Of a stretch of DNA of 64,000 nucleotides, positions 23,924 to 32,323 are shown piece after piece (positions within the stretch are counted from its first letter, which is position 1; each line of letters starts with the position of its first letter). This DNA is from Lysobacter silvisoli (lineage in GTDB: Bacteria > Pseudomonadota > Gammaproteobacteria > Xanthomonadales > Xanthomonadaceae). Made by a program: the position numbers and the translations under genes. Under the pieces are notes generated by a model. That model saw nothing but the letters and a program-made list of their open reading frames with translations. It made no database searches and was not told the origin of the DNA. The stretch lies in the NCBI RefSeq assembly GCF_003382365.1, contig NZ_QTSU01000002.1, forward strand, positions 558,001 through 622,000, in the 5' to 3' direction.

Positions 23924-24439
23924 TTACTTCTTCTTCGCGGCCTTCTTGGCCGCTTTCTTGGCGGCAGGCTTCTTCGCGACTTTCTTGGCGGCCTTCTTCG
24001 CCGCCGGCTTCTTGGCGACCTTCTTGGCCGCCTTCTTGGCGGCGGGCTTCTTGGCGACCTTCTTGGCGGCCTTCTTCGCCGCCGGCTTCTTGGCGACCTT
24101 CTTGGCCGCCTTCTTGGCGGCGGGTTTCTTGGCGACCTTCTTAGCGGCCTTCTTCACGCCAGCCTTCTTCGCGGCCTTCTTGGCCGGCTTCTTGCCGGTG
24201 GCCTTGGCCTTCAGGGCCGCGGCTTCCTTCTTGGCCTTGGCGCTGGCGCTGGCGAGCTTCTTCTTGGCGGTGCCCACGGCCTTCTTGGCGGCCTTGCGCG
24301 CGCGGGTGGCCGTGGTCTTGACCGTCTTCACCGCGTCTTCGGCGCGGGTGGCGATGGCGCTGCCGATGTTGGAGGCGGTTTCTTTCACGTTTTCGGCGGC
24401 CTGGGTCAGGGTCGCCGTCACACCATTTCCGTTGCTCAT
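23924..24439 (-). CDS. Histone H1/AlgP-like Lys-Ala-Pro repeat protein
   Basis: This 171-residue, very basic protein has an N-terminal helical part of about 60 residues (TLTQAAENVKETASNIGSA). The C-terminal half consists of five 13-residue repeats of the type KKPAAKKAAKKVA and ends in KKK. Such tails, as in AlgP of Pseudomonas and histone H1-like proteins, bind DNA without sequence specificity and compact it. AGGAGG five bases upstream fixes the start at 24439; an ATG seven codons earlier is less likely. The gene lies between the two nrdJ genes in the same orientation and may be co-transcribed with nrdJb. Confidence 0.82.
   Translation of the reverse strand: MSNGNGVTATLTQAAENVKETASNIGSAIATRAEDAVKTVKTTATRARKAAKKAVGTAKKKLASASAKAKKEAAALKAKATGKKPAKKAAKKAGVKKAAKKVAKKPAAKKAAKKVAKKPAAKKAAKKVAKKPAAKKAAKKVAKKPAAKKAAKKVAKKPAAKKAAKKAAKKK
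23927..24157 (-). repeat. 39-bp tandem repeats encoding the Lys-Ala-Pro tail
   Basis: About five head-to-tail copies of a 39-base unit, with synonymous differences between copies, encode the KKPAAKKAAKKVA repeats. Copy number is likely to vary between strains by slippage, without shifting the frame. Confidence 0.8.
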
Positions 24440-24677
24440 AGGCCCTCCTAGTGGGCTCATTCGGCGTGTCGCGTTGTAGGTACGGCTAATCGGGGCGTAT
24501 CGGGTTTGGGGTGTTGCAAGGCGATGCTATACCTGCTTCGCCCGCGGAAACAGCGACGCGCCGCGCACGCGAGCCTGGCTGGGGAAACGCGCCGCTGGCC
24601 GGGCAGCGCGCGAGGCGTTTGAACGGTCGCCTCCGCCGTAAAGCTGGATGGGGGCTCGACGCAACTGGGTGTCGCGG

Positions 24678-24714
24678 AAATCCCCCCTGCCCCCCTTTTA
24701 CAAAGGGGGGAAAG
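24678..24714. repeat. Intergenic CCCCCTTTT-AAAGGGGG palindromic repeat
   Basis: This copy carries CCCCCCTTTTACAAAGGGGGG with a flanking TCCCCCC tract. It sits 15 bases past the nrdJ stop and could act as a transcript-end hairpin. The same family appears twice, in opposite orientations, at 57714-57811. The rest of 24440-24677 holds no recognised feature apart from the upstream region of the histone-like gene. Confidence 0.6.
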
Positions 24715-24728
24715 GCAGGTGCCCGGCC

Positions 24729-26882
24729 TTAGAACTTGCCGTAATAGCCTTCCTTGAGCGCGTCGAACAGGTTGGCGGCGGTGTGCATTTCGCCGTCGTA
24801 TTCGATCTGCTCGTTGCCCTTGACCTCCAGCACGCTGCCGTCTTCGAGCTCGAAGCGGTAGGTGGTGTTCTCCAGGTCGGCTTCCTTCACCAGCACGCCC
24901 TGGAAGGCGGCCGGGTTGAAGCGGAAGGTGGTGCAGCCCTTCAGGCCCTGCTCGTGGGCGTAGCGGTAGATGTCCTTGAAGTCCTCGTACGGGTAGTCCG
25001 TGGGGACGTTCGCGGTCTTGGAGATCGAGGAGTCCACCCACTTCTGCGCGGCGGCCTGGACGTCGACGTGCTCCTTGGGGGTGATGTCGTCGGCGGCGAT
25101 GAAGTAGTCCGGCAGCTGCGCGCCGGGCTCGTCGCTGAACGGCATGGCCTTGGCGTTGACCAGTTCGCGGTAGGCCAGCAGCTCGAAGGAATAGACGTCG
25201 ACCTTTTCCTTGGACTTCTTGCCTTCGCGGATCACGTTGCGGCTGTAGTGGTGCGCGAACGAGGGCTCGATGCCGTTGGAGGCGTTGTTGGCCAGCGACA
25301 GCGAGATGGTGCCGGTGGGCGCGATCGAGCTGTGGTGGGTGAAGCGGGCGCCGATCCGGGCCAGCTCGTCGACCAGCTCGGGCGCGACCTCGGCCACGCG
25401 CTGCATGTAGCGCGAGTACTTGGCGTGCAGCACCTTGCCGGTGATCTCCTGGCCGACCTTCCAGCCGTCCTTCTTCATCTCCGGGCGCTTGCGCAGCATT
25501 TCGGCGGTGACGGCGAAGGCCTCGTCCATGATCGGGGCGGCGCCCTTCTCCTTGGCCAGCGCCAGGCCCATTTCCCAGCCGGCCACGGCCATTTCGCGGG
25601 CGATGCGCTCGGTGAACTCGCACGACTCCTTGGAGCCGTACTTCATCTTGAGCATGGTCACGGTGCTGCCCAGGCCGAGGAAGCCCATGCCGTGACGGCG
25701 CTTGCGCATGATCTCGGCGCGCTGCTGTTCCAGCGGCAGGCCGTTGACCTCGACCACGTTGTCGAGCATGCGGGTGAACACGCGCACGACTTCCTTGTAT
25801 TCCTCCCAGTCGAACTCGGCCTGGTCGGTGAAGGCGTTGCGCACGAACTTGGTCAGGTTGACCGAACCCAGCAGGCAGGCGCCGTAGGGCGGCAGCGGCT
25901 GTTCGCCGCAGGGGTTGGTGGCGCGGATGGTCTCGCACCACCAGTTGTTGTTCATCTCGTTGACGCGGTCGATCAGGATGAAGCCCGGCTCGGCGTAGTC
26001 GTACGTCGAGACCATGATCATGTCCCACAGGTGCCGCGCGCGGATGTGGCCGTAGATCTTGCAGGCCACCAGGCCGTCGTCGCGCACGATGTAGTTGCGC
26101 TGGGTCGGCCAGTCGCGCCAGACCACCTTGGCCGCGTCGTCCAGGTCCAGGTCGCCGCGTTCCTTGATGTTGACCGGGAACACCAGCGGCCAGTCGGCAT
26201 CGAGCTTGACCGCGTCCATGAAGCCGTCGGTGATCAGCAGCGACAGGTTGAACTGGCGCAGGCGGCCGTCTTCGCGCTTGGCGCGGATGAAGTCCTTCAC
26301 GTCGGGGTGGCTGACGTCGAAGGTGCCCATCTGGGCGCCGCGACGGCCGCCGGCCGAGGACACGGTGAAGCACATCTTGTCGTAGATATCCATGAAGGAC
26401 ATCGGACCGGACGTGTAGGCGCCGGCGCCGGCGACGAAGGCGCCGCGCGGCCGCAGGGTCGAGAATTCGTAGCCGATGCCGCAGCCGGCCTTCAGGGTCA
26501 GGCCAGCCTCATGCACCTTCTCCAGGATGCCGTCCATCGAATCTTCGATGGTGCCCGAGACGGTGCAGTTGATCGTGGAGGTGGCGGGCTTGTGCTCCAG
26601 GGCGCCGGCATTGGAGGTGATGCGGCCGGCCGGGATCGCGCCGCGGCGCAGGGCCCAGACGAAGCGCTCGTTCCAGTACTGCTGCTTCTCGGCCGTGGGC
26701 TCGGCGTCCGCCAGGGCCTTGGCGACGCGCTGATAGGTGCCGTCGATGTCGGCATCCACAGATTCGCCGTTCTTGGTCTTAAGCCGGTACTTCTTGTCCC
26801 AGATGTCCTGGGATGCGGGCTGCAGCGGGATGTCCTTGTCAGCCGCTTCCGTCTTGACCGCCTCTAGGCGAACCGTGCTCAT
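24729..26882 (-). CDS. nrdJ: Adenosylcobalamin-dependent ribonucleotide reductase, catalytic subunit (NrdJa)
   Basis: This 717-residue class II reductase reduces ribonucleotides to deoxyribonucleotides without needing oxygen, using coenzyme B12 to make the thiyl radical. The active-site motif NPCGEQPLPPYGACLLG is present with C325 and E327; STINC with C106 supplies one of the redox cysteines. The C-terminal electron-shuttle part is encoded separately as nrdJb at 23044. The start at 26882 follows AGGAG-like sequence (CTGAAGGAGACAG). A strong promoter and a probable NrdR box lie about 300 bases upstream, implying a long leader. Confidence 0.93.
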   Translation of the reverse strand: MSTVRLEAVKTEAADKDIPLQPASQDIWDKKYRLKTKNGESVDADIDGTYQRVAKALADAEPTAEKQQYWNERFVWALRRGAIPAGRITSNAGALEHKPATSTINCTVSGTIEDSMDGILEKVHEAGLTLKAGCGIGYEFSTLRPRGAFVAGAGAYTSGPMSFMDIYDKMCFTVSSAGGRRGAQMGTFDVSHPDVKDFIRAKREDGRLRQFNLSLLITDGFMDAVKLDADWPLVFPVNIKERGDLDLDDAAKVVWRDWPTQRNYIVRDDGLVACKIYGHIRARHLWDMIMVSTYDYAEPGFILIDRVNEMNNNWWCETIRATNPCGEQPLPPYGACLLGSVNLTKFVRNAFTDQAEFDWEEYKEVVRVFTRMLDNVVEVNGLPLEQQRAEIMRKRRHGMGFLGLGSTVTMLKMKYGSKESCEFTERIAREMAVAGWEMGLALAKEKGAAPIMDEAFAVTAEMLRKRPEMKKDGWKVGQEITGKVLHAKYSRYMQRVAEVAPELVDELARIGARFTHHSSIAPTGTISLSLANNASNGIEPSFAHHYSRNVIREGKKSKEKVDVYSFELLAYRELVNAKAMPFSDEPGAQLPDYFIAADDITPKEHVDVQAAAQKWVDSSISKTANVPTDYPYEDFKDIYRYAHEQGLKGCTTFRFNPAAFQGVLVKEADLENTTYRFELEDGSVLEVKGNEQIEYDGEMHTAANLFDALKEGYYGKF

Positions 26883-27175
26883 GCCTGATCTGTCTCCTTC
26901 AGCAGGAGGCGGGCCGTGCTGTTGCGCCCGCCGCCGGTGTGTCTAGTTGTTGGTGGTTTCTTGGTAATCGGGGTGGTACTGGGTGCCGCTGTGCCGCTTT
27001 CGTCGGACGGGCCGTGACCGCCGACGGCTACGCGCGCGAACGCGCCTTTACGCGCCGCGTGCGAGGTTGGTGTTTGGCGTCCGGGCCGTGCCTGCTCCTG
27101 TCATGCGCCGCCCCCCGCTGGCGCGTAACCGACCCAAGCCGAACCCCTAAGCTTGGGCTCCCGTCGCTAGGACGA

Positions 27176-27191
27176 CCACAAGATGTAGTGT
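27176..27191 (-). promoter_or_regulatory. Probable NrdR box in the nrdJ promoter region
   Basis: The minus-strand ACACTACATCTTGTGG fits the 16-base palindromic NrdR box (consensus near acaCwAtATaTwGtgt). It starts about 14 bases after the -10 element at 27206-27211. NrdR represses reductase genes from paired boxes about three helical turns apart. A second symmetrical site centred on AAGCTT (about 27144-27159) lies 32 bases away but matches poorly. Confidence 0.6.
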
Positions 27192-27205
27192 CGAAGCGAG
27201 GACTC

Positions 27206-27234
27206 AAGCTACGCCCGACCCCTGGCGGTGTCAA
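27206..27234 (-). promoter_or_regulatory. Sigma-70-type promoter of nrdJ
   Basis: On the minus strand TTGACA (27234-27229), a 17-base spacer and TAGCTT (27211-27206) form a good housekeeping promoter. Transcription would start near 27198, giving an untranslated leader of roughly 315 bases before the nrdJ ATG. The remaining sequence of 26883-27481 shows no gene; the plus-strand part contains the unmarked upstream region of the protease gene at 27482. Confidence 0.65.
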
Positions 27235-27481
27235 CGGTTTTTTTGATGACAATCACGTGTATGGGGAATATCCCTCATGGGCGTTGCGCGCTACGTAAAC
27301 GGCTGCGTATTACGGCCACAACGGTTGTGCACAGGGTGCATACGCGTGCACGGATGGGAAACTTCATCGCATATTTAGCGGTCTTCACGGAGACTGGCTG
27401 CATCCGTTCAGGGACGGTCCCGGACCGCCCCCCTGAGCACTCGCCGCCCCCCTTCATCCGACCATACGGAACCGCTGCACG

Positions 27482-28918
27482 ATGCGCCCCCGCCCCCTGC
27501 CGACCCTGCTCGCCCTGACCCTGGCCGCCGCTTTCGGCGGTTTCGCCGCGACCGCGATCCGCGACGGCCTGGAGGCGCCGGCCCAGGCCTCGCCCGCGGC
27601 GGCCGCGCTGCCGGCGGTGTCGGCCCTGCCCACCGCGGTGGGCGGCCAGCCGGTGCCCTCGCTGGCGCCGATGCTGGCGCGGGTGACGCCGGCGGTGGTC
27701 AGCGTGCACACCAAGCAGACCATCCGCATCCGCAACCCGTTCGCCAACGATCCGATCTTCCGGCGCATGTTCCCCAACATCCCGCAGGAGCGGATCAACG
27801 AGTCGCTGGGCTCGGGCGTGATCATCGACGCCAAGAACGGTTACGTGCTGACCAACCACCACGTGATCGAGGGCGCCGACGAGGTGTCGGTGACGCTCAG
27901 CGACGGGCGCACGCTCAAGGCCGCCTTCGTCGGCTCCGACCCGGACACCGACATCGCGGTGATGAAGATCGCCGCCGACAACCTCAGCGCGCTGAGCCTG
28001 TCGGATTCGGACGCGCTCAAGGTCGGCGATTTCGTGGTGGCGGTGGGCAACCCCTTCGGCATCGGCCAGACCGTGACCTCGGGCATCGTCTCGGCGGTGG
28101 GCCGCAGCGGCCTGCGCGGGCTGGGCTACCAGAACTTCATCCAGACCGACGCGTCAATCAACCCGGGCAATTCCGGCGGCGCCCTGGTCAACCTCAACGG
28201 CGAGCTGATCGGCATCAACACCGCCAGCTTCAACCCGCAGGGCAGCATGGCCGGCAACATCGGCCTGGGCTTCGCCATTCCCGCCAGCCTGGCGCGCAAC
28301 ATCAAGGACCAGCTGATCGCCAACAACGGCGTGGTCCGCCGCGGCACCCTGGGGCTGGAGGCGCAGGACGTGGACGCGCGGCTGGCGCAGGCGCTGAAGC
28401 TGGACGAGCCGCGCGGCGCACTGGTGGCGCGGGTGTTCGCCGGCAGCGCCGCGGCCGCAGCCGGGCTGCGCGCGGGCGACGTGATCCTGAGCGCCAACGG
28501 CCAGCGCATCGACGGCCGCGACGCGCTGCGCAACTTCGAGGGCCTGCAGACGGTGGGCGGCAAGGTCGCGCTGGACGTGCGCCGCGACGGCCAGGCGCTG
28601 CAGCTCAGCGCGACCCTGCGCGAGCAGGCCAAGTCCTATGCCGGCGCGGAGCTGGACGAGCGCCTGACCGGCGCCAGCTTCGCCGAACTGCCCGAGCGCC
28701 TGCGCCAGGCCGGCGCCAGCGGGGTCATGGTGGAGTCGGTGACGCGCGGCAGCCGCGCCGAGCGCAACGGCCTGCAGAAGGACGACGTGATCGTGGCTGC
28801 CAACGCCGGCGATTTCGACGACCTGCCCGGCTTCCGCGCGAGCTTCACGCGGCCTCCGGCACAGTTGGTCCTGCGCGTGATGCGCGGTAACCGTGTGGGC
28901 AACCTGCCCATGCAATAA
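27482..28918 (+). CDS. degP: Periplasmic serine endoprotease of the DegP/HtrA (Do) family
   Basis: This 478-residue protein, about the length of E. coli DegP (474), degrades misfolded envelope proteins. It has a signal peptide or N-terminal anchor (about 1-25) and a trypsin-like domain with H127 in TNHHV, D157 in DTDIAV and S231 in GNSGG. Two PDZ domains follow (about 290-370 and 395-470). DegP and DegQ cannot be separated with confidence from sequence alone. The gene precedes a trio of small envelope proteins on the same strand. The Ala/Pro-rich stretch between signal and protease domain is typical of the family in Xanthomonads. Confidence 0.88.
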   Translation: MRPRPLPTLLALTLAAAFGGFAATAIRDGLEAPAQASPAAAALPAVSALPTAVGGQPVPSLAPMLARVTPAVVSVHTKQTIRIRNPFANDPIFRRMFPNIPQERINESLGSGVIIDAKNGYVLTNHHVIEGADEVSVTLSDGRTLKAAFVGSDPDTDIAVMKIAADNLSALSLSDSDALKVGDFVVAVGNPFGIGQTVTSGIVSAVGRSGLRGLGYQNFIQTDASINPGNSGGALVNLNGELIGINTASFNPQGSMAGNIGLGFAIPASLARNIKDQLIANNGVVRRGTLGLEAQDVDARLAQALKLDEPRGALVARVFAGSAAAAAGLRAGDVILSANGQRIDGRDALRNFEGLQTVGGKVALDVRRDGQALQLSATLREQAKSYAGAELDERLTGASFAELPERLRQAGASGVMVESVTRGSRAERNGLQKDDVIVAANAGDFDDLPGFRASFTRPPAQLVLRVMRGNRVGNLPMQ

Positions 28919-28991
28919 AGCGGTTCCGGGGATGGATCATCTTCAGGCCGCCGGCGCACACCCCAGTTCCGCCCTCAGACAGGAGAACGCA

Positions 28992-29354
28992 ATGAGCCCC
29001 ACCTCGACCGACGCCCTCAAGAGCAACCTGGGCGAAGCCGGATCCCACCTCAAGCAGGCCGCGTCCGACGCGGGCGAGGCGATCCGCAGCGCCGCCAGCG
29101 TGGCCGGCGACGAACTCAAGATCGGCCGCGCCAACGTCAAGGCCGACCTGGCCGACGGCGCCCTGGCCGGTCTGGCCGCGGCCGAGCAGGCCGGCGGTGC
29201 CGCGCGCGAGCAGGTGGACGCGCTGATGGACAAGGGCCGCGACCTGATCGACAGCGCGGCGGACCTGGTGCGCGAGCGTCCGCTGGCTTCGTTCGCGGTG
29301 GCCTTCGCCGCCGGTTTCATCATCGCCAAGCTCGCCCGCAGCGGCGACAAGTAA
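28992..29354 (+). CDS. DUF883/YqjD-like membrane-anchored helical protein
   Basis: This 120-residue protein has a long amphipathic, Ala-rich helix (about 1-90) and a C-terminal hydrophobic anchor (ASFAVAFAAGFIIAKLARSG). This is the arrangement of E. coli YqjD/ElaB/YgaM, tail-anchored inner-membrane proteins that bind ribosomes in stationary phase. AGGAG lies six bases before the ATG at 28992. The next two genes look like yqjE and yqjK, so the three form a conserved unit. Confidence 0.8.
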   Translation: MSPTSTDALKSNLGEAGSHLKQAASDAGEAIRSAASVAGDELKIGRANVKADLADGALAGLAAAEQAGGAAREQVDALMDKGRDLIDSAADLVRERPLASFAVAFAAGFIIAKLARSGDK

Positions 29355-29360
29355 GCGCGC

Positions 29361-29960
29361 ATGCAAAGCACAGGGGACGGGCGCGCGCCGCCGTCGGCCG
29401 AGGCCGGCGCGGCGCGCGACCCTAAGGCGGACGCGCCCGCCGCGGGCGCCGACGCCGACCTGCTGGAATCGCTGCGCGCCCTGGGCGCCAGCGGCCGCGC
29501 CGGGCTGGGCGCGGCCGGCGATACCGCCAAGGCCTTGCGCAGCCTGGTCGCGGCCGACATCTCGCTGGCGCGCAGCGCGCTGGGCCGCGCGCTGGCGCTG
29601 ATGGGCGTGGCCATCGCCTTCGGCGGTTCGGCCTGGCTGCTGTTGATGGCCACCCTGATCGTGTTCCTCAGCCGCACCCTGGGCATGCCCTGGTCGCTGG
29701 CCCTGCTGTTGAGCGCGCTGCTGAGTCTGGCGGTCACCGCCTGGGCCGGCTGGCAGGCGGTGCGCTATTTCGAACACACCCGCATGCAGGCCACGCGCCG
29801 GCAGTTGGCGCGGCTGGGCATCGGCGAGCTGGCCGACTTCACCCCGGCACCGGGCTCGCCCGAGTCCGCGCGCGAGGCCACCCGGCGCTGGCCGCCGGAT
29901 GCGCCCGGCGGCGACGCGCCGAAGAAGGACGAGCGCGGCGTCGACCTGACCCCGCCTTGA
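29361..29960 (+). CDS. Phage-holin-like (Holin-X/YqjE-type) membrane protein
   Basis: This 199-residue protein has an Ala/Asp-rich N-terminus and two adjacent membrane helices (about 78-105 and 111-135; WLLLMATLIVFLSRTLG, SLALLLSALLSLAVTAW). It ends in a polar tail of about 60 residues. This matches the holin superfamily III group that includes E. coli YqjE; these are not lysis proteins in this context. The gene begins six bases after the YqjD-like gene and is followed by a YqjK-like gene. Confidence 0.77.
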   Translation: MQSTGDGRAPPSAEAGAARDPKADAPAAGADADLLESLRALGASGRAGLGAAGDTAKALRSLVAADISLARSALGRALALMGVAIAFGGSAWLLLMATLIVFLSRTLGMPWSLALLLSALLSLAVTAWAGWQAVRYFEHTRMQATRRQLARLGIGELADFTPAPGSPESAREATRRWPPDAPGGDAPKKDERGVDLTPP

Positions 29961-29991
29961 CCGCCCCACCCGTTCGCTTACGAGAGCGCAG

Positions 29992-30396
29992 ATGAGCTTC
30001 GATCAGCTGATCGCCAAAGTGCACCAGGCCGAGGACGTGGTGGAGGCGCAGGAACGGCGCCTGGTCGCGCACTGGGGTCACATCAAGGGCACCTGGCGCG
30101 AGAGCTGGACGCCGGGGCGCATTGTCGTCGCCGGCTTGGTCAGCGGCTTCGTGGTCGGCCGCGCCGAGCCCTTGCGCACCGCGGCCAAGAGCGGCGGCCT
30201 GATGCAGGCGATCTCGATGGTCTCCAGCCTGTTCGCGGGCGGCGGTGCGGCGGCGGCGGCCGATCAGGCCCAGCGCGCGGCCACCGCCACGCAGCAAGCG
30301 GCGGCGGCGGTGGACGACAGCGAAGAGGCCGCCGTGGCGCGCGCCGAAGCGACCGTGCAAGCTGTGCGTTCCACCGCCGACCCGATCGACTTTTGA
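29992..30396 (+). CDS. YqjK-like small membrane protein
   Basis: This 134-residue protein is helical, with a basic/aromatic N-terminal half (RRLVAHWGHIKGTWRESWTP), one short hydrophobic segment (IVVAGLVSGFVVGR, about 43-57) and an Ala-rich C-terminal coiled part. Position and shape fit YqjK as the third member of a yqjD-yqjE-yqjK-like set; direct similarity is weak. Its stop overlaps the TTG start of the AI-2E family permease gene. Confidence 0.6.
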   Translation: MSFDQLIAKVHQAEDVVEAQERRLVAHWGHIKGTWRESWTPGRIVVAGLVSGFVVGRAEPLRTAAKSGGLMQAISMVSSLFAGGGAAAAADQAQRAATATQQAAAAVDDSEEAAVARAEATVQAVRSTADPIDF

Positions 30397-31511
30397 ACGC
30401 CGACGACGCCGAACCGGCCGCACCCGCGCCCGCCGAACCCGATCCGGCGCCCGCGCCCGCACGCCCGCCGCGCCCGCGCGCGCCGGCCTCGGTGGTGGTG
30501 CTGGCCACGCTGGCGGTAGGTGCCACGCTGTGGGCCGCGCAGGCGCTGATCCTGCCGATCCTGCTGGCCGCGTTCTTCGCCCTGGTCGGCAACCCGATCC
30601 TGCGCCTGCTGCGCAAGCTGTACCTGCCGCGTTTCGCCGCCGCGCTGGTGGTGCTGGTGGGCGGGCTGGCCCTGGCCGGGCTGCTGGCCAACCAGCTGAT
30701 CGAGCCGGCGGGCGAATGGGTGCGGCAGGTGCCCAAGGAAATGAAGCAGCTGGCGCCCAAGCTGCGCGAGATGACCAAGCCGGTGCAGGAAGCCAACCGC
30801 GCCGCGCAGAACATCGCCCGCGCCGCTGGCGGCGAGAGCACGGCCAAGCCGATCCAGGTGGTCAAGACCGAACTCAACGATCCCTACAAGTCGCTGACGT
30901 CCACGCCCAAGTACCTGGCCTCGGTGCTGGCGGTGGTGCTGCTGACCTTCTTCTTCATGGTGTACGGCGAGGGCCTGCAGCGCAACGCGATCGCGCTGCT
31001 GCCGCGCCAGCACCAGCGCAAGATCACGGTGGAGATCCTGCAGTCGATCGAGCGCGAGATCTCGCGCTACGTGCTCACCATCAGCCTGATCAATTCCGCC
31101 GTAGGCCTGGCCCTGGCCGGCGCGCTGTTCTGGCTGGGCGTGCCGCTGCCCGAGGCGCTGCTGTGGGGCACGATGGCGGCGATCCTCAATTTCGCACCGT
31201 TCGTGGGCCCGCTGATCGGCATGGTGGTGATGCTGGTGATGGGCCTGGTGGCTTTCGACGAGCTGTGGCCGTCGCTGCTGCCGGCCGGGCTGTACCTGGC
31301 GCTGCACACCATCGAGTCGCAGCTGGTCACGCCGCTGGTGCTGGGCCGGCGCATGCGTTTGTCGCCGCTGGTGCTGATGCTGGCGCTGATGTGCTTCGGC
31401 TGGCTGTGGGGCATCGTCGGCCTGCTGCTGGCGGTGCCGCTGCTGGTGTGCGTGAAGCTGGTGCTGGCGCGGATCGAGGGACTGGAGCCCTGGTCCAAGC
31501 TGCTGGAATGA
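30393..31511 (+). CDS. AI-2E-family (PerM-type) membrane permease
   Basis: This 372-residue protein has about seven to eight membrane helices in the AI-2E transporter pattern: two N-terminal helices around ALILPILLAAFFALVGNPIL, a long soluble helical stretch (about 110-170), and a C-terminal bundle with NFAPFVGPLIGMVVM. Family members export diverse compounds or ions, and only some act on autoinducer-2. The proline-rich N-terminal 35 residues are unusual but cytoplasmic. The start is a TTG overlapping the previous stop, indicating translational coupling with the YqjK-like gene. Confidence 0.83.
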   Translation: MNADDAEPAAPAPAEPDPAPAPARPPRPRAPASVVVLATLAVGATLWAAQALILPILLAAFFALVGNPILRLLRKLYLPRFAAALVVLVGGLALAGLLANQLIEPAGEWVRQVPKEMKQLAPKLREMTKPVQEANRAAQNIARAAGGESTAKPIQVVKTELNDPYKSLTSTPKYLASVLAVVLLTFFFMVYGEGLQRNAIALLPRQHQRKITVEILQSIEREISRYVLTISLINSAVGLALAGALFWLGVPLPEALLWGTMAAILNFAPFVGPLIGMVVMLVMGLVAFDELWPSLLPAGLYLALHTIESQLVTPLVLGRRMRLSPLVLMLALMCFGWLWGIVGLLLAVPLLVCVKLVLARIEGLEPWSKLLE

Positions 31512-31588
31512 GACCGTAGGTGAAAACCCCTACGGATTCGGCGGGGAAAGCGCCGGGCCGCGCACGCTTTAGACGCTAAAATGGGCGA

Positions 31589-32323
31589 ATGAGCTTTCCC
31601 GTTCGCGCCATCACCCTGGACCTCGACGACACCCTGTGGCCGATCGCGCCGGTGATCGTGCGCGCCGAGCAGGCGCTGGCCGCCTGGCTGCTGCAGCACG
31701 CGCCGCGCACCGCGCAGCGCTGGCCGGCCGCGGCCATGCGCGAACTGCGCGACCAGGTGGCCGCCGAGCACCCGCAGCTGGCCCACGACTTCACCCGCCA
31801 GCGCAAGCTCACCCTGGAGCGCATGCTGCGCGAGGCCGGCGACGACCTGGCCCTGGTCGAACCCGCGTTCGACGTGTTCTTCTCCGCGCGCTGCGAGGTC
31901 GAGCACTACGAAGACAGCCTGGCCGCGCTGGACCGCCTGGCCGCGCGCGTGCCGCTGGCCGCGCTCAGCAACGGCAACGCCGACCTGAAGCGCATCGGCC
32001 TGATGCATTTGTTCCGCTTTCAACTGGGCGCGCGCGAGCACGGCGCGGCCAAGCCGGCGGCGAGCATCTTCCACGCCGCCTGCGCGCGCCTGGACTGCGA
32101 GCCGGCGCAGGTGCTGCATGTGGGCGACGACATCGAGCTGGACGTGGTCGGCGCGCACCATGCCGGCCTGCGCACCTGCTGGATCAACCGCTGCGGCGAC
32201 GATGGGCTGCGCCGCGACTGGCCGCATGCGGGCCTGCGCCCCGACCTCGAATTCGATTCCCTGACCGCGCTGGCCGACTGGCTGGACGCGGCCCACGACA
32301 CTCCGGACACCGCCGCCGCATGA
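31589..32323 (+). CDS. HAD-superfamily (IA) phosphatase
   Basis: This 244-residue haloacid dehalogenase-like hydrolase carries motif I DLDDT near the N-terminus, a helical cap domain (about 20-105), motif II in ALSNGN, a lysine in AAKPAAS and motif III GDDIELD. The acidic DxD nucleophile pair marks it as a phosphatase of the YjjG/YigB sort. The substrate is unknown. It overlaps the M17 aminopeptidase gene by four bases (ATGA). Confidence 0.85.
   Translation: MSFPVRAITLDLDDTLWPIAPVIVRAEQALAAWLLQHAPRTAQRWPAAAMRELRDQVAAEHPQLAHDFTRQRKLTLERMLREAGDDLALVEPAFDVFFSARCEVEHYEDSLAALDRLAARVPLAALSNGNADLKRIGLMHLFRFQLGAREHGAAKPAASIFHAACARLDCEPAQVLHVGDDIELDVVGAHHAGLRTCWINRCGDDGLRRDWPHAGLRPDLEFDSLTALADWLDAAHDTPDTAAA

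Noticed and set aside
23927-24157. CRISPR-like periodicity
   Set aside because: The repeats are contiguous, in frame and encode a Lys/Ala/Pro tail; there are no spacers.
24511-24732. 73-residue frame with PPCPPFTKGG near its end
   Set aside because: This peptide is the translation of a palindromic intergenic repeat, not a gene.
26883-27200. Cobalamin riboswitch in the nrdJ leader
   Set aside because: Expected because the enzyme uses B12, but no B12-box-like sequence was found; promoter and NrdR box explain regulation better.
29361-29960. Phage holin pointing to a prophage
   Set aside because: The holin-like protein belongs to the YqjE-type group next to YqjD-like and YqjK-like genes; no other phage gene is near.
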